Positions 33,801 to 46,000 of a stretch of DNA of 64,000 nt are shown in pieces. Position numbers and translations under genes: made by a program. Position 1 is the stretch's first letter; every line of letters begins with the position of its first letter. The stretch spans positions 37,518,625 to 37,582,624 of the forward strand of contig CM046853.1 in the NCBI GenBank assembly GCA_025617745.1. Reading direction: 5' to 3'. The notes beneath the pieces are model-generated. The model did not search any database. It saw nothing but the letters and a program-made list of their open reading frames with translations, and was not told where the DNA came from. This stretch comes from Heliocidaris erythrogramma. Its lineage: Eukaryota > Echinodermata > Echinoidea > Camarodonta > Echinometridae.

Positions 33801-36800
33801 AAATTAATAATAATATTGAATGGCTCTCTTTTGTGGAACACAAGGGTATATTGCTTTTGCTTTGAAAATATTTCACTTGTGCTGACTCGTGAAATATGCT
33901 CATTGCTCTTGTGATATACCCTTGTATCCCACTCTAGGCCATTCAATATTAAATAATTATCATGAACTTCACTTGTACATGTGTCACAGAAAATAGTCTC
34001 TTCTTTTTACTCTTTTAAACTAGTATGGACATGTCAGTGGGTGGAGGGATAACCGTTAAGAATGTTAAGCTCTCTCTTGAACTCTGACACCATTCTTGCG
34101 TACATTGTACATGCACTGGAAGTGAAGAGAATACATGTATTTTCTGTATTTCAGAGCTGCTGTTCTTAACGTTGTGCTCCTAAATTCTGTGTCACTGAAA
34201 AAAATTAATACATGTATATGGGAGCAGTGAGCAATTTAGTTCTGGAAAGCTTTATACAGTGCTGTGGAAAGCTATGCACAAACTCTGGTTAGAACGAAAA
34301 CATTTCTGCTCCCAAATCACACTTTTTCATTAGCAAACCCAAAGCGAACTCCTGTGCCCCCCCCCCCCCCCCCCCCCCCACAGTGTGCATTCTGTGTATT
34401 TTGTTCTGAAAGATGCTTTAGAGAAACTGTTTAGAGAAAAAGTTCAGGAAGAATAAATTATAAAGTGTTAATGATTTTTACAAGAAACACACCAAATTCA
34501 GCAAATTCTCAAAAAGGTCTGCAAAGGTCTTCTTTCCCCAAAGTTGCCTTCTCTGTTCTATCAGGGATCAAAAAGGCATATTCTCAGTTTTGAGGGTTAT
34601 AGGTCAAACTCAATTTTGGTATCATGTTCAATTATTTTTTGCATTCCTCCTACTTGTATGGATATGCTCTTTGTGGAGGCCTTTTCTTCACTATTGCACC
34701 CCCTGTTCAGACTACCTAAATTTATTGTATCGTTATACGAAAATCGTATACTGGTACACGTGGCTATAGGATATTAAAGTTATTAAATTTTCATGGTCTG
34801 AAGACTCTGAACATAACAAAACATTGTATGGTGTAACGCATGTTTTAAATGAGTATTGTTTTGAACAAAAACTCTATAAAGAATCAGCATCCCCTCAGAG
34901 TCTAATGATTGTATCGTACAAAATACATGTACATGTAACTGGGTGGAGTGTATCGTGTACATGTATGTGACCAATTAGCTGTCATTTTGTATGCTCCATC
35001 GCTGCCTATGATACAAAACATATGGTGTCACCAACTTCCCCCAATCCTGTTTCTTTATAGTAACATTTCTTTATACTGTAAGATGTTGTGGTCCAGTCCT
35101 GTGCGCACCTTCCGCTATAGAGGGTTCCCAGAAGCAGCCATGCTGGAGGACATAACAATAAGAACTTGTGCTCTAGACCATGACAACAATGGCTTTTCAC
35201 AGTCTGATGCACAGGTTTTTATTGCTATGTCCTCCAGCATGGCTGCTGTGAGAACCCTCTATAGGATGATTCTTTATAAGATGTTTCCTCATACAAGTCT
35301 AGTATAGCTCTCCTGTATTCTGAACAGGCTATCAGAGTGTTGGAGTTTTAATATTTTCAGCTCTTGTCTATCTTCTTTACTGCTTGTGACATGTTGTTAC
35401 ATGAGGCTTGTCATTGAGGGATTGAGAGCTACATTTACATTTTGCTCTCAATCTCTCATCCACCCTTTGTTTTCATAAAGTCAACACAATGATATACATG
35501 TATATCTAGATGTGAAACATCCTTTTGTGTGTCTTCTGTCAGAATAAAATAACATTAGCACTTTACAATTTGGTTTACAAGGGAATGTATACATGTACAT
35601 TGTAGAATGCAATGTAGTATTTCTACGCTGTAAAATGAAGTATAATTTCATTTAACAGAATAATAGGAAAAGTGATTCTTAAGAAAAAAGGAAAATAAAG
35701 AATTCCATACTGTCATTCTCACTTCACCAGTCATGTTTTGAGAGATGCCTTGGGAATTAACTTTTCATTTGCGCCTGTTTTCTGAAGGTAACAAGCCCCT
35801 ACCTAGAAATGTACTGTACTCTGTTACATTGTGGTACAAGAATGTTTGTGAAATGTTGGTTTGACCCAGAAAGAAAGTTCAAGTGAAGTCTGATGTACTA
35901 ATTGGAGCTGATGTGGCATGCTATGGTCATGATTTTCTTTCTCTTTGAGATTTTTGTTTGAATATCATCCATGTTTATGGGCTTGCATCTTTTGTTTTAC
36001 AGTACATGCATCACACATGCATGTATATGTACCTATACATATTAGCCAATATTTTCTAAAAGTATAGCCTTATTGGGCTATTTTATCTCAGTTGTTTCCT
36101 CTTCACTGTATTTAGCATTCTGATACAATTTCTGCTTACATGCAGAACTGTCTAAGACTTTCAGATTTCGATTGTTTTTTAAACTAAAAGCTATTATACC
36201 CAAACTAAGTATAGAAAACTTCATGTACACTTCTTTTCTGTAGATGCAGACACCCAAATTCTTGATTGATTTGTCAATTCTACTGTAAAAGATCAAGATG
36301 AATATTTTGTTTAAACTTTTTGCAATGTATAGTGCTAGAAATGAATTTTTGCAATGTGTCTTTGTACTTTTCCTCAAGGGTGTTCAAGGGAAAAAATTAT
36401 ATATATATATATATATATGTCAGGGGCGGATACAGGATTTTCAGAAAGGGGGGGGCGCACACTGAGGAATCCTCCGCTTGACGAAGCCAAACGGCCGTCT
36501 ACATGTAGGGTGTCCGTGGCATACTTTGTCAGACAAAACGGGGGGGGGGGGGGGGGGGTTTCCGCGCTTGTATGTAACACATTAAGACCACAATCACTTT
36601 GTTAGAGCGGTCTATCTAAGACCCGTTCCTCAAGAACGGTTTTTTAGGTGAGTGTGAATGCAAAAGTGGTCTAAGAAGCGGTCTTCTGGACCGGTCCAGA
36701 AGACCACCTAGGGAGGTGGTCTTGAGGAACAACCGCTCTAACGTGCAGTGTGTACGCGAAAGCAATCCCAGAACGTACTTCAACCGGAAGTGAGTGTGTG

Positions 36801-39800
36801 TGTTGCGCAGGAAATTACCAGAGATTTTCCTATAAGTGCAGGCCATTGCTGCATGATAGAATGAAGAAAAGAAAAAAAAAACATGAGGAAAGGTGAAAAA
36901 AGACAAGATGATAGAATAATATACACACAGAGAAAAAAACAGAAAGTGGAAAAATAGAAGCCTTGGAAAGATATAAAGATAAATGCATCAGGTAGGCAGT
37001 ATACAGTTTGAATTCTGTGCGAAAAATTTGACCCACTGACCTCTGCTGCCATAGCAACAAGACCACTTTGACTTGTTGATCAGTTTTGAGACGTAAAAAT
37101 GCACGCAGTGTGAATGCAATCAAACCGTTCCTGTAGACCGGTCTGACTAAGAGCAGTCTAACAGGGAATGTGAATGGGTCTAAGTATCCAGTCTGTACTG
37201 ACCAATCAATGATAAAGCTTGTCAATCAAACCTCACAAAAGTTTGCAATGGTTGAACTTTTATTTACACTTGACAAGGGCAGTGATAAGAACAATTATAT
37301 GTCAACATTGATCACTTGCAAAATATATTTGATCTAGATTATCAAAGCTGTGAATAGTACACTATGATATTTGCAAACATAAAAGAGGAGACTGTAGGTT
37401 ATATTGTACAAATTCATTTTTTCTAACTCCTTATAACTTTGTGGAGATGAAGAAGGATAAAACATATTTCAACTGTGTAAAAGGAATTTAGATTTAAATC
37501 TCTTAATTCCCTTGCCTCCTAAATTTTATGTACGGTATGTAGAAGCTTGAGCTACATGATATCTGTTACCAGACCTGTATTCTCTTTCTATGATCTGCTT
37601 TTTCGTAATAGTTGTGATGGGTTTTCTAAAGTTGTAGCTAAAACCAAAAAAATATCACTTTTTATTTTGAAACATTTGTATTTAACAATGTTTGCAAATG
37701 TGTACATGTCACTGCTGTACAACTAAAAGTAGAGTGCCTCAAACACATGGAGGTTGTGACTCTCTAATCCAGAAAATGTGGAACAGGTGGGCGTGTACCT
37801 GACCTTTTGTTACCATGGTCAGGTTGGAAAAAAATGCCATGGCAATTACTCTCGAGATATACAATCAGTCAATGCTTGTAACCAAGCTGTATAGAAATTC
37901 AAAATGGCAATGAAAGTCTTGAAACTCAAACTCTGAATATACTCAGCTTTCAGTTTCTGCTATGTTGCTGTTTAAAGAGTAGAACAGAATGAGAATAAAG
38001 TTACAGTGAAGGTTTGAATGATGGGGGTAATTTTTCAACTTTAATTAATTACAATCAGTTTGAATATCTGTAAGCCCCTACAAATTACAGAATGATTAGA
38101 GGTACATGCACTTGTTATGGAAATTGGTATCATTCGATATACCTCCTCCCCCCCCCCCCCCCCCCCCCACACACACAAGTTGAAGGTCATTAGACTACGT
38201 ACTGTAAAATCATAAACATTTACATTGTATATGCAATTATTTAACTGCAAGAAATTCCCCAAATCCTGTACAGATACAAAATTCATGAAACGGCTTGACA
38301 TGAAAGTGGTGGTCATTAACAACATTTATTCATTCACATTTGTCCAAGTTCTGTATTAGTATTAGTTTTGAACTATTTCCTTTACTTCCTTCCTTCCTTC
38401 TTTCTACCTCAATCAACATTTCTAGGGAACTCTGGAGCTTACTTTGAAGGGTACATGATCCATGCCTGCATTCTACAAAAACATTATACTGTATATATTT
38501 CTGCATAATTGATTTTATTCAATTTAATGTATGGTACATGTACATGTATTTATTCTTGGCATTTAATGTTTCATTCCGGCAATATCCAATCAGGTTAGTG
38601 TCGAAGTATTATTAGTGGCATTACACTTTTACAGTCTCAAACCATGACTTAATGACATGGGCATCATTTCACGAAACCGTCATAAGTACAAGGTTGCCGA
38701 CATCCCATTGAAACATATGTATTGAAATTAACACACACTTCAATGGGATGTCAGAGAATTTGTGCTTATGACACTTTAAATGTTATATTTTTTCTGCTTT
38801 GATGTTACATTCATTTATTTACCAGGTGTTTATCCCTTGCACTTCATGTTTTCTTTAGACAATGTCCAATAAGGCGAGTATGCAAGGGGTGCAGTCAGAC
38901 GTTGCATCATTACAGTCTTCAAACCAGGACTTGGTGACCAGGGTCACGAATCTTGAGAATGGGAATGGTGGGACAAGCCCCGACATTGAGAGAAGGGTCA
39001 GTTGTAAATCAAGTAGTTTATTCCATTCTGTCAGATTCAGGTACTATATTTTCAGTCTCATACAAGCTAATGTACATGTAGGTACATGCAAGTGTATTTT
39101 ATGTTCTTCTCCTAATATGGAATGAACACATTTCTCATCTGCCTTTTAGCTATTTGTTCTTGAAAGTGCCACATTGAAATTTGCTGAAAAGAAAAAAAAT
39201 GATTCCAAGTTTGATTTTTATGTGCTACCCTTTTGTATGATCAAGGAGTTATCACTTAACTCCTTGGAATGATTTGCATTTTAACACTTTCAAGACAATT
39301 GACCACATTTTGTGGTTTGGCTCAATAACTTTTGATTCAGAGCTATAAAAAATATACCAGATGCATGAGTAAAAAGAGCAAATATATCTGCACACACTAT
39401 GTCCATTTTTGTTGCATGACCATACTGTGTTTGATGCCAGGAATTTTAAAAAGGAGAATGAGCTTTACAATCCTTAAATTGGCAACACATTGAGAGGTTC
39501 AAAATCATTGTTTTTATCAAAATTGGCAATTTTTCAACTTTTCAACAAATTCCGTAGCCATGTATAATGTTTTCAGACATTACACCTTATTAGAACCATG
39601 TAGAACTAACAGAAAGCTATTATTGTTGCAAATTTGAAGAACAAAATGTGATCAATTTAGCCCTGAAATAATTCCTGTCCTGAAAGGGTTAAAAATTGTT
39701 GCATACACACTGTTGAATTCTGATGGATTTTTACAAAATTTGTCGCAAGAGAATATGTACTTTGATTAGTGCTTTCCTTTTTGTTTAGTTACCGGTAGAC

Positions 39801-40074
39801 AAAATTTCATATTGCTATCATGTATTACAGTCTACACACTTCCCCCAAAGGGAAACTTCAATTGGGATTTCCAATCTTAACTTTTACTTCACTCATTTCC
39901 TTTCTTTACAGTTTTACATGTACATGTAGGCATTTACATTTTGCTTTCCCAATATATAAAACAATATTAGGTTAATTATTTTGTTACCAAAATATACATC
40001 TATTTTGAAGTGATATTCATTTAGTTTGTCATGTTTCTATCTTTCAGGTATCAGATTTGGAAGAAAATTACAAT
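30900..40074 (+). CDS. CUBN: Cubilin exons 1-4: signal, propeptide, amnionless-binding region
   Basis: Exon 1 gives a hydrophobic core [14 protein letters not shown] and a dibasic REKR. Exon 2 ([20 protein letters not shown]...FKTG) matches the start of mature vertebrate cubilin, the part that trimerises with amnionless. Exon 3 has a heptad-like [20 protein letters not shown]. Exon 4 is a 27-base microexon (VSDLEENYN) that keeps the frame. An upstream in-frame ATG pair (Met1, Met5) leaves the exact start open by four codons. Confidence 0.9.
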
Positions 40075-43000
40075 GTAAGTATAAACTTTTGTTTGTACGT
40101 ATAATCAATTAACCTGTTGACTACTGAATTATCTCTTTCCCACAGGCTTATACAGGGATGGCCCAGTTTCTGTATGCAATGGGTTAAAAATGCCCATTTT
40201 GAAAAATATAGTTCGGCAAGTAGATTGATGTTCAGGAAATAACCTACCTTCTCATAAAGCAAATGTGAAATTTGGGGGGAAAAAAAGAATAATGTGTAGC
40301 ATTTACTTCCTTTCTTATCTTTTGCTTCACAGGTTCTTACAACGGATGAATGCTCAAGCAATCCTTGCAGAAATAGCGGTACCTGTATTGACATGTATAA
40401 CAAGTTCATGTGCCTCTGTACATCTGCATGGCAGGTGAGTTATTATGATCTATATTACAGTAGTTTCTTGACTTTGTCAACCCCTCAGACATTGAATCAG
40501 ATACATAAACAGACGCTATCTCCCACCAATATGTATGTTTATGCTTCTTTCCCTTTGTTAATCTGCACATGGTTCATCCTAGCACAAGTGTTTGTACCCC
40601 TCGAGTATATTAAATCTTCATTTTCACAAGGATTACTCGATTGATAAAGGTGGCAAGGGAAAACAGCCAGACTAATTGAAAGAACATCCTGAATCCAGTT
40701 TGGGGTATGACCCAGAATTCAAAGTCCTGTACACATACTCTCATCATTGCACAGTATGTTATTTAGAAATAAAGAGACAGAGAAACAGAGCGAAAAAATG
40801 GCTATTGCTGGTTTGTCTACCCTTTCAGGTGAAGGGGTTATAAAAAGGAAAAAGAAAGAATGCCTGTTGACTCTTGATGTTTGTTAAGCCTCAGTCGCAA
40901 ATACCATTAAGAACTGCTACGAACGCCGTACAAACGATTTTTAGACCATTTCGTAAGATCTTCTCAAGAAGGCCGTATGAAACCAGCATTTGCCGTTCGT
41001 AGACCATTTGTAAGTTCGCAGCCTGGTCGATGGTCTTGGCTTCGTACAAAACCCCCTCTTTGTAAGGCGGCCGTACGAATGTCGTAAGAACATTGTAAGA
41101 ACCACGCAAGATTTTGTAGGGTCGAGAGACAATGCTAGAAGCCTTAAATTCTTACGATAATCGTAAGAACGCCTTGAGTTGTTCATAGAGGGCTCTTACG
41201 GCGTTCATAAGAGCACTGCACGAATCTCCGTTCGTAAGGCGTTTGTAAGGCGTTCGTAAGGTGCTTGTAAGGCTTAGGTACACAATTTGCTACAACCGCT
41301 CGATGGTCTTCCTCCTCCTCCTCTACTTGCAGATGCAGCTGCAGTTGTAGTCTCCTTGGCACTACTGCCATTTTGAAAGTATCAGAACTTTCAACAGTCG
41401 CAGAATTTTCGACAGTACCCGGCAGCGCCTTTTTGCAACCCGACAAAATATACAAAATTTGTAAGATCTTCTTACGAATGACTTGAAAGTGCCGTGAGTT
41501 GCACGTACGACCATCTTGCGACAGCAAAAATCGTAAGATGGCTGTGAGTCTGACAAAAGAATAACTTAAGGCATTCTTACGAAAATCGTACGACCTCTAG
41601 GGCCATTGTATGACTGAAAATAACTTTCTCAAGGCCTTAGGTTGTTCTTGCGAATTAAACAGCATTCGTACGAACTTCGTAAGAAGGCGGTAAGAATCTA
41701 TGCCCCATCTACGAATCTCTACGAACTGCGGAATGGACTTTATGGAAGTCTTTTGTTTTAGACAGGTTTTGTTTTGTTTTTTATATTTTTACATGTACAG
41801 CCTATGAGTGTCGTAATGTAAATTTGCTTTTTTCCTTATGTGAGCTAGGTTGAGCAAGGGGGAAAAAAATGATCAAAAACAACAATTGTATGTCTAGATA
41901 ACCATGCTTTCCTTCCTTATGTACATCAAGGGGACATACATGTCAACTCGTTATAGGTGTTTGGTTACTACATGTATTTATACTTGGCAACTTAAGGATA
42001 AAACAGAAAGTCAAAATATAATACTATTCAACTGATGCTGAAAGTTCAAAGCCCTCTAACCTCATGTATTTGTACAACATGTAATGATTTCGTTGCTAAT
42101 GTATGATGGATATTCTGAAGTCAAATCTGTCACCATGGCCACCTGTCTATACTAGTCACTAATGTTTTTGCCACATACAGTAGGAGCCAATTACATTGTC
42201 TAACCTGTCAATAAAGGCCACCTGTCTACAATGGTCTTTCTTACTGTTTCCCAAAGGTGTCCTTTGTAGACAGGTTGGTCTGGATTTCAGTCTTGTATGA
42301 AGAAATTGATAAATTGGGTTATTTTTTTTAAAACTATGTATTATTAGCTTGGCATTGAAGTATTTAAGCAAGTTAATTTCACCCTTGTCTCAAATTGGTG
42401 TGCCCATAAACCCAGGCAAGGTCTTTTATCATTAAAACATCACTTTTTAATAGTGCTCATTAAAATGGTTCAACTTAGGCCCTTTTTTCCCTACAAAGTG
42501 ATATGTAAGTGACAATTGTAATGGTTACTTCACTAAATCATTATCTTGTGCTTGTAAACAATTACACTTTATGTGTTTGTTTTTGTGTAAAAGAGGACAG
42601 AAGCTCCCTGTAATCATGAGTGCTATTTGTTCAAGCACCTCCCTCAAGCGTTACATGTATTACATTCTTCATGGACAAGTACATAATTACCAGTTTACTG
42701 GTACTTTGTATTACAGGACAATTAACAGCAGAATTATATCCTTTTCTTTAATTATCCTTAAATAATGCACATTAAAAGACAGCAAGAATATATTGTCAAT
42801 ATTTAAAAAAATATATTGTTCATTTTTTAATATTGTAGGATTCCTTGGTATATCTTGTATTTATCCTGTGTTTATTGTTGGTGCACTTAGATCGATTGAT
42901 TTTATCTCACGCTACCTCTCATTAAACACAGCCAACTATTTAATAAGTCTGTGGTGCATCAGATAATCTTAGAATGCTTTGCAAATGAGCTTGTATACAT

Positions 43001-46000
43001 CTTTCCCCCTGTTCAGACACATACCATTTATACCGAAACTTGACAACGAAACGTATAAAATTTTCATCGTATAGCCTACGGACGGTTAAGACATATCTCG
43101 ACCGATTAGAAAAACATTGTATAGATGAGCAGTCTTCCACTGGGCATGTTGCTGTGGTTGCCGCTAGCCCCTGCCTGGCTGTCGAGGTCACCTTTCGATT
43201 GTTCTTTTTATCTCACCCTACCTCTCATTAAACACGGCTAACTATTTATTCAGTCTGTGGTGCATCAGATAATCTTAGAATGCTTTGCACATGAACTTGC
43301 ATACATCTTTCCCCCTGTTCAGACACAAACCATTTATACCGAAACTTGATAATGAAAAGGTGTATAAAATTTTCATTGTATAGCCATACGGACTGTTCAG
43401 ACACATATCTCGACCAATTAGAAAAACATTGTATAGATGTGCATTTTTTCAGTGCGCGTGTTGTTATGGTCGCCGCTAGCCCCTGCCTGGCCCTCAAGGT
43501 CACCTTTCAAGCGCGCTCACGTTAAGCCCCGCCGAGTTTTACCGTTCTATGGGCGCCCTACGTTCAGACACATACGGAAACGTGATTCGTTATCGAGTTC
43601 TAGTTCAAAACGATGCTCTAACCCCAGTTTCGTTATACGATTTTCGTTAGTCAGCGTTAGGACACATAAATCCACATAAATTCACATAAATTCACATAAA
43701 TTCATTGTATAGCTATACCGTTATGGTATAGCTATACCATTTTGGTATAAATTTTTTGTGTCTGAACACCTTTTTTTAAACAGCTGTAGGTTTAATTGTA
43801 ATTATATTTCTTTAATTTTTATGCAATGAGAAATTATATGATCCGAAGATTGAAATACTATGAAGTTTTAGCTGCATATAGCTCTGATCGATTTATGGTG
43901 ACCTAGGTTAAAGACTCTAATGTAATGCTTTTCTGTTAAATCAATGAAAACTTCTGAATTATAAAGATTATAAATATTGAAAAACCACTTATCAGAGTAG
44001 TGATACTGACTTGTTTGCTCGGTACATGTACTATAAAAGACACACCTCTTTTTGACCAAGGCGAATGAATACTGGGCCTTGAGAGGTGATTCTCTGATTC
44101 TTATCAGTTAAAGTGTAAGAACAAGATTATCAGTGGTTTACTACTTCTGCAAATTTAATTACCCTTAATCCTATGTAAAATTTATTGATATGGTGTGCAA
44201 CTGCAGTTCCAAGAACTGTAGGTGCGTCTCCACCAGCCCAAGTTTGCTCAAGCTCTAGATTCTAGCCCGATAAGCACTTCTTGAGAAAAAAGTCTGAGTT
44301 TGAAAAACCCTGTTTCCATTCAGCCCGGGTCGAGCTATTCCTGTACGTTCTTGGAATAAATTTGAGCTACAGAGCATGCGCACTGGGGGAAAACAAATAA
44401 ATATATATAAGGAGAAAAAAGAGAGAATGAAAAACAAAGTAATATATAAGGAAATATAAAGAGAAGTGGATAGAAAGAGGAACAAAGAAATACATAAGAA
44501 TAGAAAGAAGAATAAAGAATGGGAAAAGCAAAGAATTATATAAGAAAAAAGAGAGAGGGAAAAATAAAGTAATACATGAACAAAGAAATACATTAGGAAA
44601 TATAAAGAGTAGAGGACAGTAAGAGCAAAGAAATACATAAAGAAACAAAGAAAAGAGGATAGAAAGAAGAACAAAGAAATACATATGAATAGATAAAAAG
44701 ATGGAAGGAAAACAAAGAAGTACATAAAGAAAAGAGGATAACCAGAAAAACAAAGAAATACATAAGAATTAAAAGAAGAATAAAAAATGGGGAAAACAAA
44801 GAAATACATTAGGAAATATGAAGAGGATAGAAATAAAAAAATGCATACATGTAAGAATAGAAGAAGAATAAATGGGGAAAACAAAGAAAAAGGAGAAAAA
44901 AGAAAGAAGGAAAAACAAAGTAACACATAAGAAAAAAAGAAATACATAAAGAAAAAGATAAAAAGAGAGAAGGAAAACAAAGAAATACATAAAGAAAAGA
45001 GGATAACCAGAAAAACAAAGAAATACATAAGAATTAAAAGAAGAATAAAAAATGGGGAAAACAAAGAAATACATTAGGAAATATGAAGAGGATAGAAATA
45101 AAAAAATGCATACATGTAAGAATAGAAGAAGAATAAATGGGGAAAACAAAGAAAAAGGAGAAAAAAGAAAGAAGGAAAAACAAAGTAACACATAAGAAAA
45201 AAAGAAATACATAAAGAAAAAGATAAAAAGAGAGAAGGAAAACAAAGAAATACATAAAGAAAAGAGGATAGCAAGAAGAACAAAGAAATATGTAAGAACA
45301 GAAAGCAGAATAGAGAATGGGGAAAATAAAAAGATACATAAGGAGAAAAAAGAGAGAAGGAAAAACAAAGAAATATATAAGGAAAAGATAGAGAGAAGAA
45401 AATCATGAAATACATAAGGAAAATTTCTAGGGTTGGTGTCATGAATAAATTAACCTGAGTGAAAACCTGATAGCATCTTCACCTGCGAATTAGCGGGCTA
45501 ATTCGCCAAATAGCACACTATTTCACAAAATACCGAGTTGACTTGCGTTTGTAATTTTCGAGATGAAACCCACGAAATAGCCCGCTATTTGCGTCTTCAT
45601 TACAAACTAGCTCGAGCTAGCTCTGATCGGGTTAGTTTCCCGGATCAGAATTAGCGGACTATTTTGGGAACTCGGGCTGATGAAGACTGGCCTGGTGTTG
45701 CTGTACCCTGATACAAATGTACATATACTAGGAGTTGTTATCACCCAGGCCAACATCTTGTCATTTGTAACATCTTATCATTTGTAACATCTTATTGTAT
45801 TGTTTTAAAGTAGATATTCAAAGAAAATCACAAATATGGCAATTAATGTATCACTAGAAACTGGGAAGCTTACAGATGGCAATCTTATAAGTTTTATGTC
45901 AACTGCGTATCTGGTGATTATAAAAACAACACAAATAAAAGCTCTTCTCAGCATCTGGAATATCCGAGGATTCGCCAGAAATATAGCGATGTTTTGATGT

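Noticed and set aside
36780-37225. Minus-strand frames of 90-131 codons with hydrophobic stretches
   Set aside because: They lie across a probable TIR element inside a cubilin intron and have no recognisable domain.
44255-45442. Long minus-strand open frames (up to 269 codons) that look like hydrophobic membrane proteins
   Set aside because: They lie wholly in the purine satellite; the absence of stops follows from base composition, several frames are open at once and the peptides are only Phe/Leu/Ser/Ile.
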